DNA of 6,170 nt. It comes from Anaerolineae bacterium (GTDB lineage Bacteria; Chloroflexota; Anaerolineae; Anaerolineales; Anaerolineaceae). Numbering within the stretch: position 1 is the stretch's first letter; the number at the start of each line of letters is the position of its first letter. Shown piece by piece: positions 5,617 to 6,170 of the stretch. Under the pieces are notes generated by a model that was given only the letters and a program-made list of their open reading frames with translations, did no database searches and had not been told where the DNA came from. The stretch covers positions 1 through 6,170 of the forward strand of contig JACRAG010000140.1 in assembly GCA_016213455.1 (NCBI GenBank). The letters run 5' to 3'. Both the position numbers and the translations under genes were made by a program.

Positions 5617-6170
<554 letters not shown>

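Overview
The window is ordinary, moderately GC-rich bacterial chromosome, densely coded, with six protein genes, two of them cut by the window edges. No rRNA, tRNA, CRISPR array, transposase or integrase is visible. Protein style (a pepF/M3-type oligopeptidase, a YqeC-MocA fusion, and a GuaB C-terminus of the Thermotoga/archaeal-like type) suggests an anaerobic or facultative lineage. My best guess is a Chloroflexota/Anaerolineae-like organism, inferred from general resemblance and not proven.

Layout: (1) bases 1-883, plus strand, is the C-terminal half of an M3-family zinc oligoendopeptidase. It ends in a bidirectional terminator (about 909-960). (2) Bases 972-4269, minus strand, hold three consecutive genes read right to left. 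An ATP-grasp ligase (GTG start with a good Shine-Dalgarno and a good sigma70-type promoter) overlaps by ATGA with a small alpha/beta-hydrolase esterase. After 41 bases comes a fused YqeC-MocA protein, which appears to have its own TATAAT box placed so that the message would be leaderless. (3) A 195-base divergent intergenic region (4270-4464) holds the ATP-grasp promoter, a possible extended -10 for the plus strand, inverted repeats and a tiny candidate leader ORF. (4) Bases 4465-5433, plus strand, encode an aldo/keto reductase with an intact catalytic tetrad. (5) Bases 5434-5616 hold a GC-rich hairpin, a second foldback and a strong bidirectional terminator. (6) Bases 5617-6170, minus strand, are the C-terminal part of IMP dehydrogenase (guaB), cut by the window at the catalytic cysteine codon.

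The genes do not form one obvious pathway. The closest functional unit is the ATP-grasp/esterase pair, whose 4-base overlap implies coupled translation and a shared, unknown substrate. The YqeC-MocA fusion points to maturation of molybdenum hydroxylases, possibly the selenium-dependent type, whose structural genes are not in the window. The peptidase, aldo/keto reductase and GuaB look like independent metabolic genes separated by terminators.
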